DNA of 64,000 nt from Lactobacillus sp. ESL0246 (GTDB taxonomy: Bacteria; Bacillota; Bacilli; Lactobacillales; Lactobacillaceae). Both the position numbers and the translations under genes were made by a program. Positions 1 to 7,027 of this stretch are shown here, one piece after another. Position 1 is the stretch's first letter; each line of letters begins with the position of its first letter. Under the pieces are notes generated by a model. It was not told where the DNA came from and ran no database searches. It saw only the letters and a program-made list of their open reading frames with translations. The stretch is taken from assembly GCF_003692965.1 (NCBI RefSeq), contig NZ_REHC01000008.1, forward strand, positions 124,001 through 188,000, written 5' to 3'.

Positions 1-275
1 ACAAAAATGGTAAGCTTCCATCACCCGCTGGCATAAATAAAGTTTTGCGCATCCACTTAAAAGAATGCAATATCAATAGAAGCGGCTTTCATTTTCATAG
101 TCTAAGACACACACATGTGGCTATGCTTCTTTTTAAAGGAATTGACCTATATGCTATTTCTAAACGCTTAGGACACTCAAATATGACCATAACAGCCAAA
201 GCATATGCTTACATGTTAGAAGAATATAAAGCTCAGCAAAATGACAAAATCGAGAACATACTTAATGAGATATAA
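1..275 (+). CDS. int: Tyrosine recombinase (integrase), C-terminal part, cut by window edge
   Basis: The reading frame is open from the left edge, so this is the 3' end of a longer gene and no start can be given. The visible residues are the end of a tyrosine-recombinase catalytic domain: SLRHTHVAMLL (the R-H-x-x-H box), KRLGHSNMTIT (the second His/Trp region) and AKAYAYMLEE, where the first Tyr of YAY aligns with the catalytic nucleophile. The residue after it, usually His, is Tyr here. Such integrases insert phages and integrative elements into tRNA genes. The gene ends 111 bp from the 3' end of a tRNA-Ser gene, which supports that role. The rest of the element lies outside the window, so phage and ICE cannot be told apart. 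Confidence 0.9.
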   Translation, partial: KNGKLPSPAGINKVLRIHLKECNINRSGFHFHSLRHTHVAMLLFKGIDLYAISKRLGHSNMTITAKAYAYMLEEYKAQQNDKIENILNEI

Positions 276-316
276 AAATGACCTATCTATTAATTTAGAT
301 AAGTCATTTTTATTAC
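275..316 (+). terminator. Rho-independent terminator after integrase
   Basis: A near-perfect inverted repeat (arms 275-289 and 296-310, one mismatch, 6-base loop) overlaps the last base of the integrase stop codon and runs into a T-rich tract. It would end integrase transcription before the tRNA gene. Confidence 0.8.
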
Positions 317-319
317 TTT

Positions 320-341
320 GGCGAACATTTGGCGAACATTT
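320..341. repeat. Two tandem 11-bp repeats, possible integrase arm sites
   Basis: The unit GGCGAACATTT occurs twice head to tail (320-330 and 331-341), between the integrase terminator and the tRNA gene. Many tyrosine integrases with an N-terminal arm-binding domain recognise short direct repeats flanking the crossover site. Position and spacing fit that role; binding itself is inference. Confidence 0.5.
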
Positions 342-384
342 ATATTTTAAATGCTGTTATATCAATGCTTTCAAGCACTGTATT

Positions 385-425
385 AAGGAGAGTACAGGAT
401 TTGAACCTGCGCGCCAAGGAATACT
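385..425. other. Probable attachment-site (att) core at the tRNA 3' end
   Basis: The integrase gene ends next to the 3' half of tRNA-Ser, the usual layout of att sites used by tyrosine integrases. The core should be the T-arm/acceptor part of the tRNA. Its exact limits need the second copy at the other end of the element, which is not in the window. Confidence 0.45.
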
Positions 426-474
426 TGGTTCGCCGGATTTCGAGTCCGGTGCATTACCACTCTGCCAACTCTCC
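387..474 (-). tRNA. tRNA-Ser (anticodon CGA)
   Basis: Read on the minus strand, the gene folds as a class II tRNA. It has a 7-bp acceptor stem (GGAGAGT with ACTCTCC), a D arm closed by GCA/TGC, an anticodon stem CCGGA/TCCGG with loop CTCGAAA, a long variable arm typical of serine tRNAs, and a T arm with loop TTCAAAT. The anticodon CGA reads UCG. CCA is not encoded. The base after the acceptor stem is T, where serine tRNAs normally have G. The 3' end faces the integrase, so it is the probable attachment site of the element to the left. Confidence 0.93.
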
Positions 475-567
475 ACAACAATCATAATTATACATGATAT
501 TGGCAAAACTGCAAAATTAATTTTACAATTTTGCCAAATTTGTTCTTATAATTGTTATCCATTTTAA

Positions 568-1785
568 CTATGACTTCTTTAATTTTTGCCAAAATGGCTT
601 ACTATCGTTTTGCAACATTAACCGTTTATATGATTTGCCAACAGAAAATACTAATAAACCAATGCATCCAATTAAAATAAGTAAAGAAAAGGCACTCTCC
701 CAATTATTAGCCGTTTTAGTAATTAAGCGTAAAGGCATGAAAAACGATGAGAATCCAGGAATAAAGGATAAAAAAACTATAATCGGATTCTTTAGTGTAC
801 TGATATTGCTTGATATTAATCCAATAAATAAGATAACAAATGAGAAGTAAGTAACTGGCTGTGCAGCTTTTGAAGCATCTTCTGTCCGTTTGACCACTGC
901 TCCACAATATGCCGCCAAAATCATGAATAGAATTATTCCCAATAAAAGATATACTAGTTTAATTCCTAAAAGACTTTGGACAATATCTCGGGCGTAAGCT
1001 AATAAATTAGTTTGCGCCATAAAAGGAGCAGCTTGCGGTATATGTTTAATCATTTCTAGCCCAGTAGCTCCAATGATTAAATAAATCAATAATTGAAAAA
1101 CTACAAGCCCTAAAATGCCAGTAATTTTTCCAGTGAAATATTTAACGGCAGAAATGCTTGAAAAAATAACCTCAATTATCTTTGTCCCTTTATCAGCAGC
1201 AATTTCTTGTGCGGTAATATTAGTATAAATACCAACGATAACAAACATAATTCCAAATATAGTCGATAAAAATAGATAAGGATCTTCACCGAGATTAATG
1301 GTCATCTTCTGCAAGTGCTCGCTTAATACTGGAGTCAGATGAGTCTGAGATGAGTTTAGTTTAGAATCTTTCTTGCTACGCTCATTTTGAAGTTGTTTCA
1401 GGTATTTTACTAATCTCTTTTTAAACTTTGAATCAATTTTCTTAGTACCAAAATAATCGGCTTGAATTTGACCACGTTTAACTTCAATATCAACATAACC
1501 GTCAATATCAACATTTTGTAAACTCTTTTTAGCAATTGAAACTGTTTTGATAGTGTCATCAACGTAATCTTCAACATTAGCTTTTACAAAAGGTTTACTT
1601 ATCTCCGGATTATTGCTGACAACAGCATAAGTGTCACCCATGCTGTTAATAATGAAGTATTCGGTTCCAAATGTAACAGCTAAGAGCAAAAGTGGTACTG
1701 AAAATAACATCACGAATGACCATGATTTTACTTGTTTGTAAAATGTGTGCCAAACAACAATAGCAAATTTACGCATTCTTCTCAC
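568..1785 (-). CDS. ABC transporter permease, NatB-like (ABC-2 family)
   Basis: This integral membrane protein of about 405 residues has one N-terminal membrane segment (about 22-42), a long extracellular lysine-rich loop (about 45-165) and five or six hydrophobic segments in the C-terminal half. That is the layout of NatB-type sodium/drug-export permeases. Its start overlaps the end of the ATPase gene upstream, so the two are translated together. The first possible start is GTG at 1785; an ATG nine bases further in (1776), inside the end of the ATPase gene, is equally possible. The substrate cannot be told from sequence: sodium ions, toxic peptides and drugs are all known for the family. Confidence 0.85.
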   Translation of the reverse strand: MRRMRKFAIVVWHTFYKQVKSWSFVMLFSVPLLLLAVTFGTEYFIINSMGDTYAVVSNNPEISKPFVKANVEDYVDDTIKTVSIAKKSLQNVDIDGYVDIEVKRGQIQADYFGTKKIDSKFKKRLVKYLKQLQNERSKKDSKLNSSQTHLTPVLSEHLQKMTINLGEDPYLFLSTIFGIMFVIVGIYTNITAQEIAADKGTKIIEVIFSSISAVKYFTGKITGILGLVVFQLLIYLIIGATGLEMIKHIPQAAPFMAQTNLLAYARDIVQSLLGIKLVYLLLGIILFMILAAYCGAVVKRTEDASKAAQPVTYFSFVILFIGLISSNISTLKNPIIVFLSFIPGFSSFFMPLRLITKTANNWESAFSLLILIGCIGLLVFSVGKSYKRLMLQNDSKPFWQKLKKS

Positions 1786-2665
1786 TCGCTTTCATCCGAA
1801 AAATTTCAGCTAAAGTTGGTGCTTGCTGCTGATATTCTTCAATATACTGATCTTTTGTCAAAGCTGCAAAGACTTCTGGACCGCTTTTTTCGTCATCTAT
1901 TCTTAATAAATAGCGATTATTTTTCCTCTGCTCAACAGTTTGAACATGTGGCAATTTAATTAGTTCTGCTAGCGGTGTAGCTGTTTTGACAAGAATTTCA
2001 TTTTTAGAAAACGAATTTCGAACTTCTTCAACCGGACCTTTTAAAATTACCTGGCCTTTTCTGAGCATCAAAAGTGAATCGCAAATTTCCTCAACATTCA
2101 CCATATCATGACTTGAATAAATAATGATAGCTCCATTATTCTTAGCGTCTAGAATTGCCGTTTTTAGTAATTCCGCATTAATTGGATCAAGCCCACTAAA
2201 TGGTTCGTCTAAGATAATTAATTTTGGTTGATGAATCAAAGTACAGATCAACTGTACTTTCTGCTGATTACCCTTTGATAAAGTCTTTATTTTGTCAGAT
2301 TTATTTCCATTGACCTCAAAGCGATCTAGCCAAGCATCGATTTTACTTAAAATATCTTGCTTTTTCATCCCTTTGAGTTGAGCATAATAAATAATTTGAT
2401 TTTGAAGCGTCAACTCTTTCATCAAACTGCGCTCTTCAGGTAAATAACCAATTTGATCAAAATTATCTTCATTTATCTGTTTATTTTCCCAGGAAATCTT
2501 ACCGTCATAGCTAATAAAGTTCAAAATACTATGAAAAGTTGTAGTTTTACCAGCACCATTTTGACCAATTAGTCCTAAAATTTTACCGGATTCAGCTACA
2601 AAACCAATATCATCCAGTGCGACCTTGTCACCAAACTTTTTACTAAGATGTTCAATTTTCAGCAT
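1769..2665 (-). CDS. ABC transporter ATP-binding protein, NatA-like
   Basis: This is a cytoplasmic ATPase of 298 residues. It has Walker A GQNGAGKTT (about residues 34-42), signature LSKGNQQKVQL (about 134-144), Walker B LIILDEPFSGLD (about 154-165) and a switch histidine in YSSHDM. The C-terminal part of about 90 residues matches the extension of the COG4152 (YhaQ/NatA) group. It pairs with the overlapping permease gene downstream to form one exporter. It starts 14 bp after the end of the HlyD-like gene on the same strand, so the decayed peptide-export genes and this pair may share a transcript. Confidence 0.9.
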   Translation of the reverse strand: MLKIEHLSKKFGDKVALDDIGFVAESGKILGLIGQNGAGKTTTFHSILNFISYDGKISWENKQINEDNFDQIGYLPEERSLMKELTLQNQIIYYAQLKGMKKQDILSKIDAWLDRFEVNGNKSDKIKTLSKGNQQKVQLICTLIHQPKLIILDEPFSGLDPINAELLKTAILDAKNNGAIIIYSSHDMVNVEEICDSLLMLRKGQVILKGPVEEVRNSFSKNEILVKTATPLAELIKLPHVQTVEQRKNNRYLLRIDDEKSGPEVFAALTKDQYIEEYQQQAPTLAEIFRMKASEKNA

Positions 2666-2679
2666 ATAAAACCGCCTTT

Positions 2680-3384
2680 TTAATTTTTTCTAAATAATTG
2701 ATTTATAAAATAAGATAGAGCGTTTTCTTTTTTTATTAGAATTGCTGCATCACCCTTCATGCCGTAGCGAATTATTTTCGCCTGCTTAGCTGATAATTTG
2801 GTTTGAGCCTCAACTAAATAAAAATCATTATTACCTATAGTAATAGACTTTATCCCCACTGTATTAATTTTTCCAAAAATAGATGTTGTTAAAGATTCAC
2901 TTTGTTTAATATTTAATATCAGTTCCTGTCCTTTTTTTATTAAACTAATGTTGTTACTTGGCACAAAGGCTATGATTTTTACCCTATCGTTTACTCCTAA
3001 TTTAGGATAAATTTCTATTATTTCGTTTATTTGCTTAGCTTTTTTTAAAAAATCCACATGAACTAGGCCTGATTGCTTGGCCTTCATTTTTACTATTCTG
3101 TTTTTAGAATTTCTATACGAAGCTAATACCTGCCCTTGTTTTACCTTTTGACCTTCAAAATAGTATTTTTGTTTAGGTTTTAATTCAGTATTCATTTGAA
3201 TTGTTTCAATTATACCAATGGGCTCAATCTGACCTTTTAACTTTAACACTGACTCATGTGGTAAAAATGAAAATAAAATCACTAGTATCAGTAATAAAAT
3301 TATACTTGGTAAAATAATTATTATAGAAAAATTCTTAAAATGCTTGTTATAATAATCACTGCTTTCTAGTTCATATTTATTCAT
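2680..3384 (-). CDS. HlyD/LcnD-type bacteriocin accessory protein, shortened
   Basis: The product has 234 residues: a cytoplasmic N-terminus of about 20, one membrane anchor (about 23-43), and an extracytoplasmic part with two beta-rich segments such as KYYFEGQKVKQGQVLASY (a lipoyl/biotinyl-like hairpin). Accessory proteins of class II bacteriocin exporters (LcnD/MesE type) are about 450-470 residues and have a long coiled coil between the two lipoyl halves. Here that middle part is missing, so the protein is either an internal-deletion remnant or a minimal form. Its first 8 bases overlap the end of the truncated ABC gene, which keeps the usual exporter-accessory order. Confidence 0.65.
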   Translation of the reverse strand: MNKYELESSDYYNKHFKNFSIIIILPSIILLLILVILFSFLPHESVLKLKGQIEPIGIIETIQMNTELKPKQKYYFEGQKVKQGQVLASYRNSKNRIVKMKAKQSGLVHVDFLKKAKQINEIIEIYPKLGVNDRVKIIAFVPSNNISLIKKGQELILNIKQSESLTTSIFGKINTVGIKSITIGNNDFYLVEAQTKLSAKQAKIIRYGMKGDAAILIKKENALSYFINQLFRKN

Positions 3385-4009
3385 TTAACTCACCTGTTGC
3401 ATTCAAAAGCCGGTAGTATTCACCCTTTTTGGTTAATAATTTGTAGTGGCTACCTTGTTCAGCTATTCTTCCTTTTTTTAAAACTACAATATTATTAGTT
3501 TTCCGTGCAATCGATAAACGGTGAGCAATAAAGATTACAGTTTTACGAAGCTTAAGTAGTTCATTCACCAAATTTGCTTCAGTTAGAGCATCTAAATTAC
3601 TTGTCGATTCATCAAAAATTAGCACTTGTGCTGGAGAAAGTAGTGCTCTTGCAATAGTCAAACGCTGCTTTTGACCACCTGACAGTCCGGCACTATTTTC
3701 ATCTAGCTTTGTGTTGTACTGCAATGGCATAGACTCAATATCATTTTTTATTTGTGCAATTCGACATGCTTCACTAATATCTGAATAATTAATATCAGGT
3801 CTATTTCCAAGTTGTAAATTTTCAAGAATTGTTCCAGAAAAAATGAATGGCTCTTGCGGAATATAGACAATTAGAATTGAAAAACAAAAAATTACAATCG
3901 CCAGTGGCAAGAGATTACCCTTTTTTAAAGCAGAGCTAGGATCTGACCATTCTTTCAGATGATGATAAATATCTTTTAACGCCTCGAAAACTGTTTCTTG
4001 TTTTTTCAT
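3377..4009 (-). pseudogene. Remnant of a peptide/bacteriocin ABC exporter fused to a foreign N-terminus
   Basis: Residues 1 to about 48 form a short helix-rich head plus one membrane segment. They resemble the start of the membrane protein encoded at 4253-4744 (shared pattern E-x-L-x-D-I-x-x-H-x-x-x-W). From about residue 49 the sequence becomes the end of an ABC ATPase: Q-loop IPQEPFIFSGTILENL, signature LSGGQKQR (109-116), Walker B VLIFDESTSNLD (129-140) and switch IAHRLS. The C39 peptidase domain, the membrane domain and Walker A are all absent, so it cannot act as an exporter. The frame is intact, which points to a deletion that joined two genes. The order ABC then HlyD-like gene is that of class II bacteriocin loci. 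Confidence 0.75.
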
Positions 4010-4131
4010 CCTCTAATTCCTCCTAGTTTGAACTTCTAAGATTATAATATCTTATAATCAAAGTTGGCATTTTTTCAAGCTAAGTTTCTAAGATATGCAT
4101 TAGAGCTTGATTTATTAAGTCATGTAGAAAT
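3987..4131. repeat. 145-bp promoter-region duplication, copy 1
   Basis: This stretch is about 92% identical to 6053-6196 in the same orientation. It holds the start codon and first seven codons (MKKQETV) of the ABC-remnant gene plus its whole upstream region. After the shared codons the two copies diverge completely. The duplication flanks the membrane-protein, regulator and peptide genes between them. Confidence 0.9.
4040..4078 (-). promoter_or_regulatory. Predicted promoter with palindrome over the -10 (copy 1)
   Basis: On the minus strand there is a TTGAAA box (4073-4078), 16 bp, then TATAAG (4051-4056). A perfect inverted repeat GATTATAA-GATA-TTATAATC (4040-4059) covers the -10 and is identical in copy 2 at 6105-6124. 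It could be a repressor or regulator site. The regulator is unknown; the XRE-type protein at 5026 is an obvious candidate by position only. Confidence 0.45.
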
Positions 4132-4252
4132 TGCTTAATAAATTTTTTGAAAAACGGATTATTATTTGATGCAAAAGAATTTAAGCAAAGACAAACAATT
4201 ATTAACATTTTTCTCGCGATTTTTGAAACTTATTCGAAAATTCAAAGTAACA

Positions 4253-4744
4253 TTAATTTTCCCAACAGTTTTTCTTTATTAAAAAACAAACTTGAAGTCC
4301 ATCTCCTATTAAGCTAGCTATTATTGAAAATATTAATACTGACCAAAGATTAAATTTCATTTTAGTATAAGTACAAATTGAAAGCATGATGCTAACAATA
4401 ATCAAGCTCATTCTTATAGATGTATTAATTAAAATCCATCTTTTCATTGAATCGTTGATATTATTAGCGTTAATTTCTTTAATGATAGCACATTGATAAC
4501 AAAAGCCAGTCCATATTTCTGCAAATACATCAAAAACAAAAAGTGGGCCCATAACACTTGCAGATTCGTTACCCCCATAATTAAAATTTAAATCTTGCAA
4601 TACCATGAAAACACAGAACCATAAACGGGAATCGAATTTTAGAAAAGTATTTTTTTTCTCTAATTTATCCATATTTAATCTTTTCCATTTAGAAATATGG
4701 TTATGGATATCCATTAAGCTTTCTATAATCCCGTTTTTTTTCAT
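4253..4744 (-). CDS. Small membrane protein of a bacteriocin-like locus, function unknown
   Basis: I chose the ATG at 4744 rather than the one at 4768 because AGAGGTGAG lies just before it as ribosome binding site. The product has 163 residues: a soluble head of about 50 (MKKNGIIESLMDIHNHIS...) followed by four hydrophobic segments. The head resembles the first 30 residues of the ABC-remnant gene downstream, so the locus once had at least two related genes. I recognise no family. An immunity or accessory role in a peptide-export locus is possible from context but not shown. A 240-bp promoter region separates it from the ABC remnant. Confidence 0.6.
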   Translation of the reverse strand: MKKNGIIESLMDIHNHISKWKRLNMDKLEKKNTFLKFDSRLWFCVFMVLQDLNFNYGGNESASVMGPLFVFDVFAEIWTGFCYQCAIIKEINANNINDSMKRWILINTSIRMSLIIVSIMLSICTYTKMKFNLWSVLIFSIIASLIGDGLQVCFLIKKNCWEN

Positions 4745-5025
4745 TTTAGTCTCACCTCTTCTATGCACCCAAACAATTTTTTAAAAAAACATTTTCAATA
4801 GTATGATATTAAAAGTTATTACTTGATGTACTCTACAGTAAGCCATAAAAATGATTTCTAAAAAAATATCATCTCAACAATTGGTACTGAAAAAATCACA
4901 AATAATTAATATAAAATTTATCTTTTATAATTTTTAAATATTATATTGTCTTTTTAAACCAATAATGCTTGAATATCATTATGTATGTACACATGATTTA
5001 AATTTTTTAATAGAAAGTCATAAAG

Positions 5026-5658
5026 ATGGAGTTAGGAGACAAAATTAAACATTATCGTATTAAATATGGTCTTACACAAGAACAATTAGCTAAAAAATTA
5101 CTAGTTTCTCGTAAAACAGTATCAAGCTGGGAAAATGATCGTAGTACACCAAATATTGAAATGCTTTCTAAGCTTTGTAGTATATTTGAAATTTCACTTG
5201 ATGAGCTAGGTAGTATACAAGATACAAAATTAAAAAAAGACAATAATGTAAAAAAGAAAAATAAGCCGTTAACCGTTATACTATATTTATTATTATGTGC
5301 ATTTGCCGTAATGACTTATCTGAGATTTTTTGGATTTAAATTGATTATTAAATATACTCCATTTATAGCTTTTATAATCAATATTGTTTATCTTAATTTT
5401 TATTCTGAATGGAGTAAATTTTCTAAACCAAAAGCACTTGTCCTTCTTTTATGTTCTATTTTTATTTTTCTTATACTAAATTGCTGTTTATTATTTAAAA
5501 ACAACTACCTTTTTTCTTCTTATTCGACAGATTATATAAATAATATTTTAGTTACTTTAGCTTCAATTACATATGTTTTGATTACCACATTTATTATTAC
5601 AACAATAGTTTTTTTTAGTCCTTTTAATATAAAAAAACTCACAAAAAATAATTTCTAG
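5026..5658 (+). CDS. XRE-family regulator with membrane domain
   Basis: The first 55 residues are a helix-turn-helix domain of the Cro/CI type (LGDKIKHYRIKYGLTQEQLAKKL, SRKTVSSWENDRSTPN). A lysine-rich linker follows, then four or five hydrophobic segments (about 80-97, 101-125, 133-155, 170-198). Membrane-anchored XRE regulators of this layout occur in lactobacilli and streptococci, but their signals are mostly unknown. It is the only plus-strand gene inside the decayed peptide locus and faces the broken peptide gene. AT content is very high, like its neighbours. Ribosome binding site is weak (GAAAG). It could control the duplicated promoters on either side. Confidence 0.8.
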   Translation: MELGDKIKHYRIKYGLTQEQLAKKLLVSRKTVSSWENDRSTPNIEMLSKLCSIFEISLDELGSIQDTKLKKDNNVKKKNKPLTVILYLLLCAFAVMTYLRFFGFKLIIKYTPFIAFIINIVYLNFYSEWSKFSKPKALVLLLCSIFIFLILNCCLLFKNNYLFSSYSTDYINNILVTLASITYVLITTFIITTIVFFSPFNIKKLTKNNF

Positions 5659-5801
5659 CCTACTTCTCTCTTAGATTAATCAACTTTTTCATTAGACAAT
5701 CTTTGCTATAAGTCTATAGGTAGCAGTAATATGTTTTTATTAATTTTAAGTAGAACAAAATTATTTTTGATTATAATAAAAACCCTTTAGCTTTAATTTC
5801 T

Positions 5802-5947
5802 TTAGTCTTTGAGACTTCTAAAAAAACCCATGTATTTATGTATGTATTTATTTAATAAATTTGTTTCAGAATGTTTGCCTCCGCGTATTTCAATTAAATC
5901 CGCATTTTTTAGCAAATAAAATTGTATTTTTTTGTTGCATTTTTCAT
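5802..5947 (-). pseudogene. Double-glycine-leader peptide gene (bacteriocin or inducing peptide), frameshifted in an A7 run
   Basis: After a good ribosome binding site (AGAGAGGAA) the ATG at 5947 opens a frame that stops after 12 codons. Adding one base to the run of seven A (T7 at 5927-5933 on the plus strand) would give a 24-residue leader beginning MKNATKK and ending NADLIEIRGG, with the L/I spacing and Gly-Gly of leaders cut by C39-peptidase exporters. A 24-residue core would follow (starts KHSETNLL, ends FRSLKD), with a stop at 5802-5804. A short, basic, aromatic core is more like an inducing pheromone than a full bacteriocin. The frame itself has no start codon. Slippage, decay or a sequencing error in the homopolymer could all explain the shift. 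Confidence 0.6.
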
Positions 5948-5985
5948 AATTAATTCCTCTCTTAAATTAATATTATTTAAAAAAG

Positions 5986-6075
5986 TTAACTAAATAATCT
6001 AAAAAATCGTACTTTCACAAAACTAAACAAAAACAAGTTAGAGTAATTCAGTAAAACTGTTTCTTGTTTTTTCAT
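5986..6075 (-). CDS. 29-residue ORF starting inside the duplicated promoter region
   Basis: The ORF shares its first seven codons (MKKQETV), its ribosome binding site and its promoter with the ABC-remnant gene at 4009, then turns into an unrelated hydrophobic-basic tail (LLNYSNLFLF..., ending RFFRLFS). It ends 38 bp before the peptide gene and could be its leader ORF. More likely it is a recombination scar: the head of a deleted gene joined to chance sequence. Low confidence that a functional product is made. Confidence 0.3.
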   Translation of the reverse strand: MKKQETVLLNYSNLFLFSFVKVRFFRLFS

Positions 6076-6196
6076 CCTCTAATTTCTCCTATTTAGACTT
6101 TTAAGATTATAATATCTTATAATCAAAGTCGGCATTTTTTCAAGCTAAGTTTCTAAGACATGCATTAGAGCTTGATTTATTAAGTCATGCAGAAAT
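6053..6196. repeat. 145-bp promoter-region duplication, copy 2
   Basis: Same orientation as copy 1 (3987-4131), with about ten substitutions and one indel. Both -35/-10 boxes (6138-6143 and 6116-6121 on the minus strand) and the palindrome (6105-6124) are conserved, so this copy could still drive the 29-codon ORF and the peptide gene. Confidence 0.9.
6105..6143 (-). promoter_or_regulatory. Predicted promoter with palindrome over the -10 (copy 2)
   Basis: TTGAAA, 16 bp and TATAAG, as in copy 1. The 20-bp palindrome is unchanged between copies although other bases have drifted, which suggests selection or recent duplication. Confidence 0.4.
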
Positions 6197-6433
6197 ATTT
6201 TAATGAAGCAAAAAATATTTTTGCCTAGGAATATTCAATTACATTTGACTAAATTTTTAAAATTAATTGTTTATAATTCTAACTAAACCAATAACAAGTT
6301 AATGACAAAAAACATTTATAACTAGCAATTTTCTTAATTTTTACTCAAGAGTGTACTTTAAAGTATATTGAAACCTCGGTAACTGTTAAAATACAGTCAA
6401 ATAAAGTTAAAGTTTGATAGGTAGGGATTTATC

Positions 6434-7015
6434 TTGTATTTAAACATCTGGGTTGCAATTATGTCCGCTCTAATACTGGTACTACTTATTTTTAATGTTA
6501 GAAACTCACGTCGATTTAATTTGTTTGACCATTGGCTCCATCACAAATTAGTTGGGCAACATGATGGTTTTAGCTGGCAAATAATTACTTTCATCAATGA
6601 TCCAAAACTCTTAGTAGTTTGGGATATTTTTCTTGCCAGCTTTTTAATCAATGAAGAAAAAAATCTAACTGCTTTTTGGGTTCTTTTTACCCTAGGTTTT
6701 ACGGATTTAACTGGACTGCTACTTAAGAAATGGATGCACCGGAAACGTCCTATTAAACATTCAAACCTTGAAGACGGCTATAGTTTTCCCAGTGGACATG
6801 TTTTAGGAACCACAATAATGGTTCTTATTATATGGAAAATATTTGCAAGTGAACTTGGTAGTGGACTTTTAATTACTTTGACTGTGATTTGGGTTATGGT
6901 GGTCATTTCTCGACTTAGTCTTAAAGCCCACTATCCTTCAGACGTTATTGGTGCAACTTCTTTAGCTGTCTTCTGTTTTACCTTATCACAGCAAATTTTT
7001 CTTTTGTTTCCCTAA
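6434..7015 (+). CDS. PAP2-family membrane phosphatase
   Basis: The 193-residue membrane protein carries the three PAP2 motifs in order: KWMHRKRP (K-x6-RP type), YSFPSGHV (PSGH) and SRLSLKAHYPSDVIGA (SR-x5-H-x3-D). Five hydrophobic segments lie around them. The family removes phosphate from lipid phosphates such as phosphatidic acid or undecaprenyl pyrophosphate on the outer face of the membrane; the exact substrate cannot be read from sequence. I take the TTG at 6434 as start because a ribosome binding site (AGGTAGGG, 6419-6426) precedes it; the first ATG is 27 bases further in. It has its own terminator. Confidence 0.88.
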   Translation: MYLNIWVAIMSALILVLLIFNVRNSRRFNLFDHWLHHKLVGQHDGFSWQIITFINDPKLLVVWDIFLASFLINEEKNLTAFWVLFTLGFTDLTGLLLKKWMHRKRPIKHSNLEDGYSFPSGHVLGTTIMVLIIWKIFASELGSGLLITLTVIWVMVVISRLSLKAHYPSDVIGATSLAVFCFTLSQQIFLLFP

Positions 7016-7027
7016 GAATTCAACTAA

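Larger units (their letters stand above)
5659..6433. other. 775-bp region without full-length genes: relics of a peptide operon
   Basis: The region holds, on the minus strand, the second copy of the 145-bp promoter duplication, a 29-codon ORF and a frameshifted double-glycine peptide gene (all listed separately). From 6197 to 6418 I see only AT-rich DNA upstream of the PAP2 gene. Confidence 0.7.

Noticed and set aside
241-567. 108-codon frame across the terminator and tRNA-Ser region
   Set aside because: It starts inside the integrase gene and reads antisense through the tRNA; no ribosome binding site.
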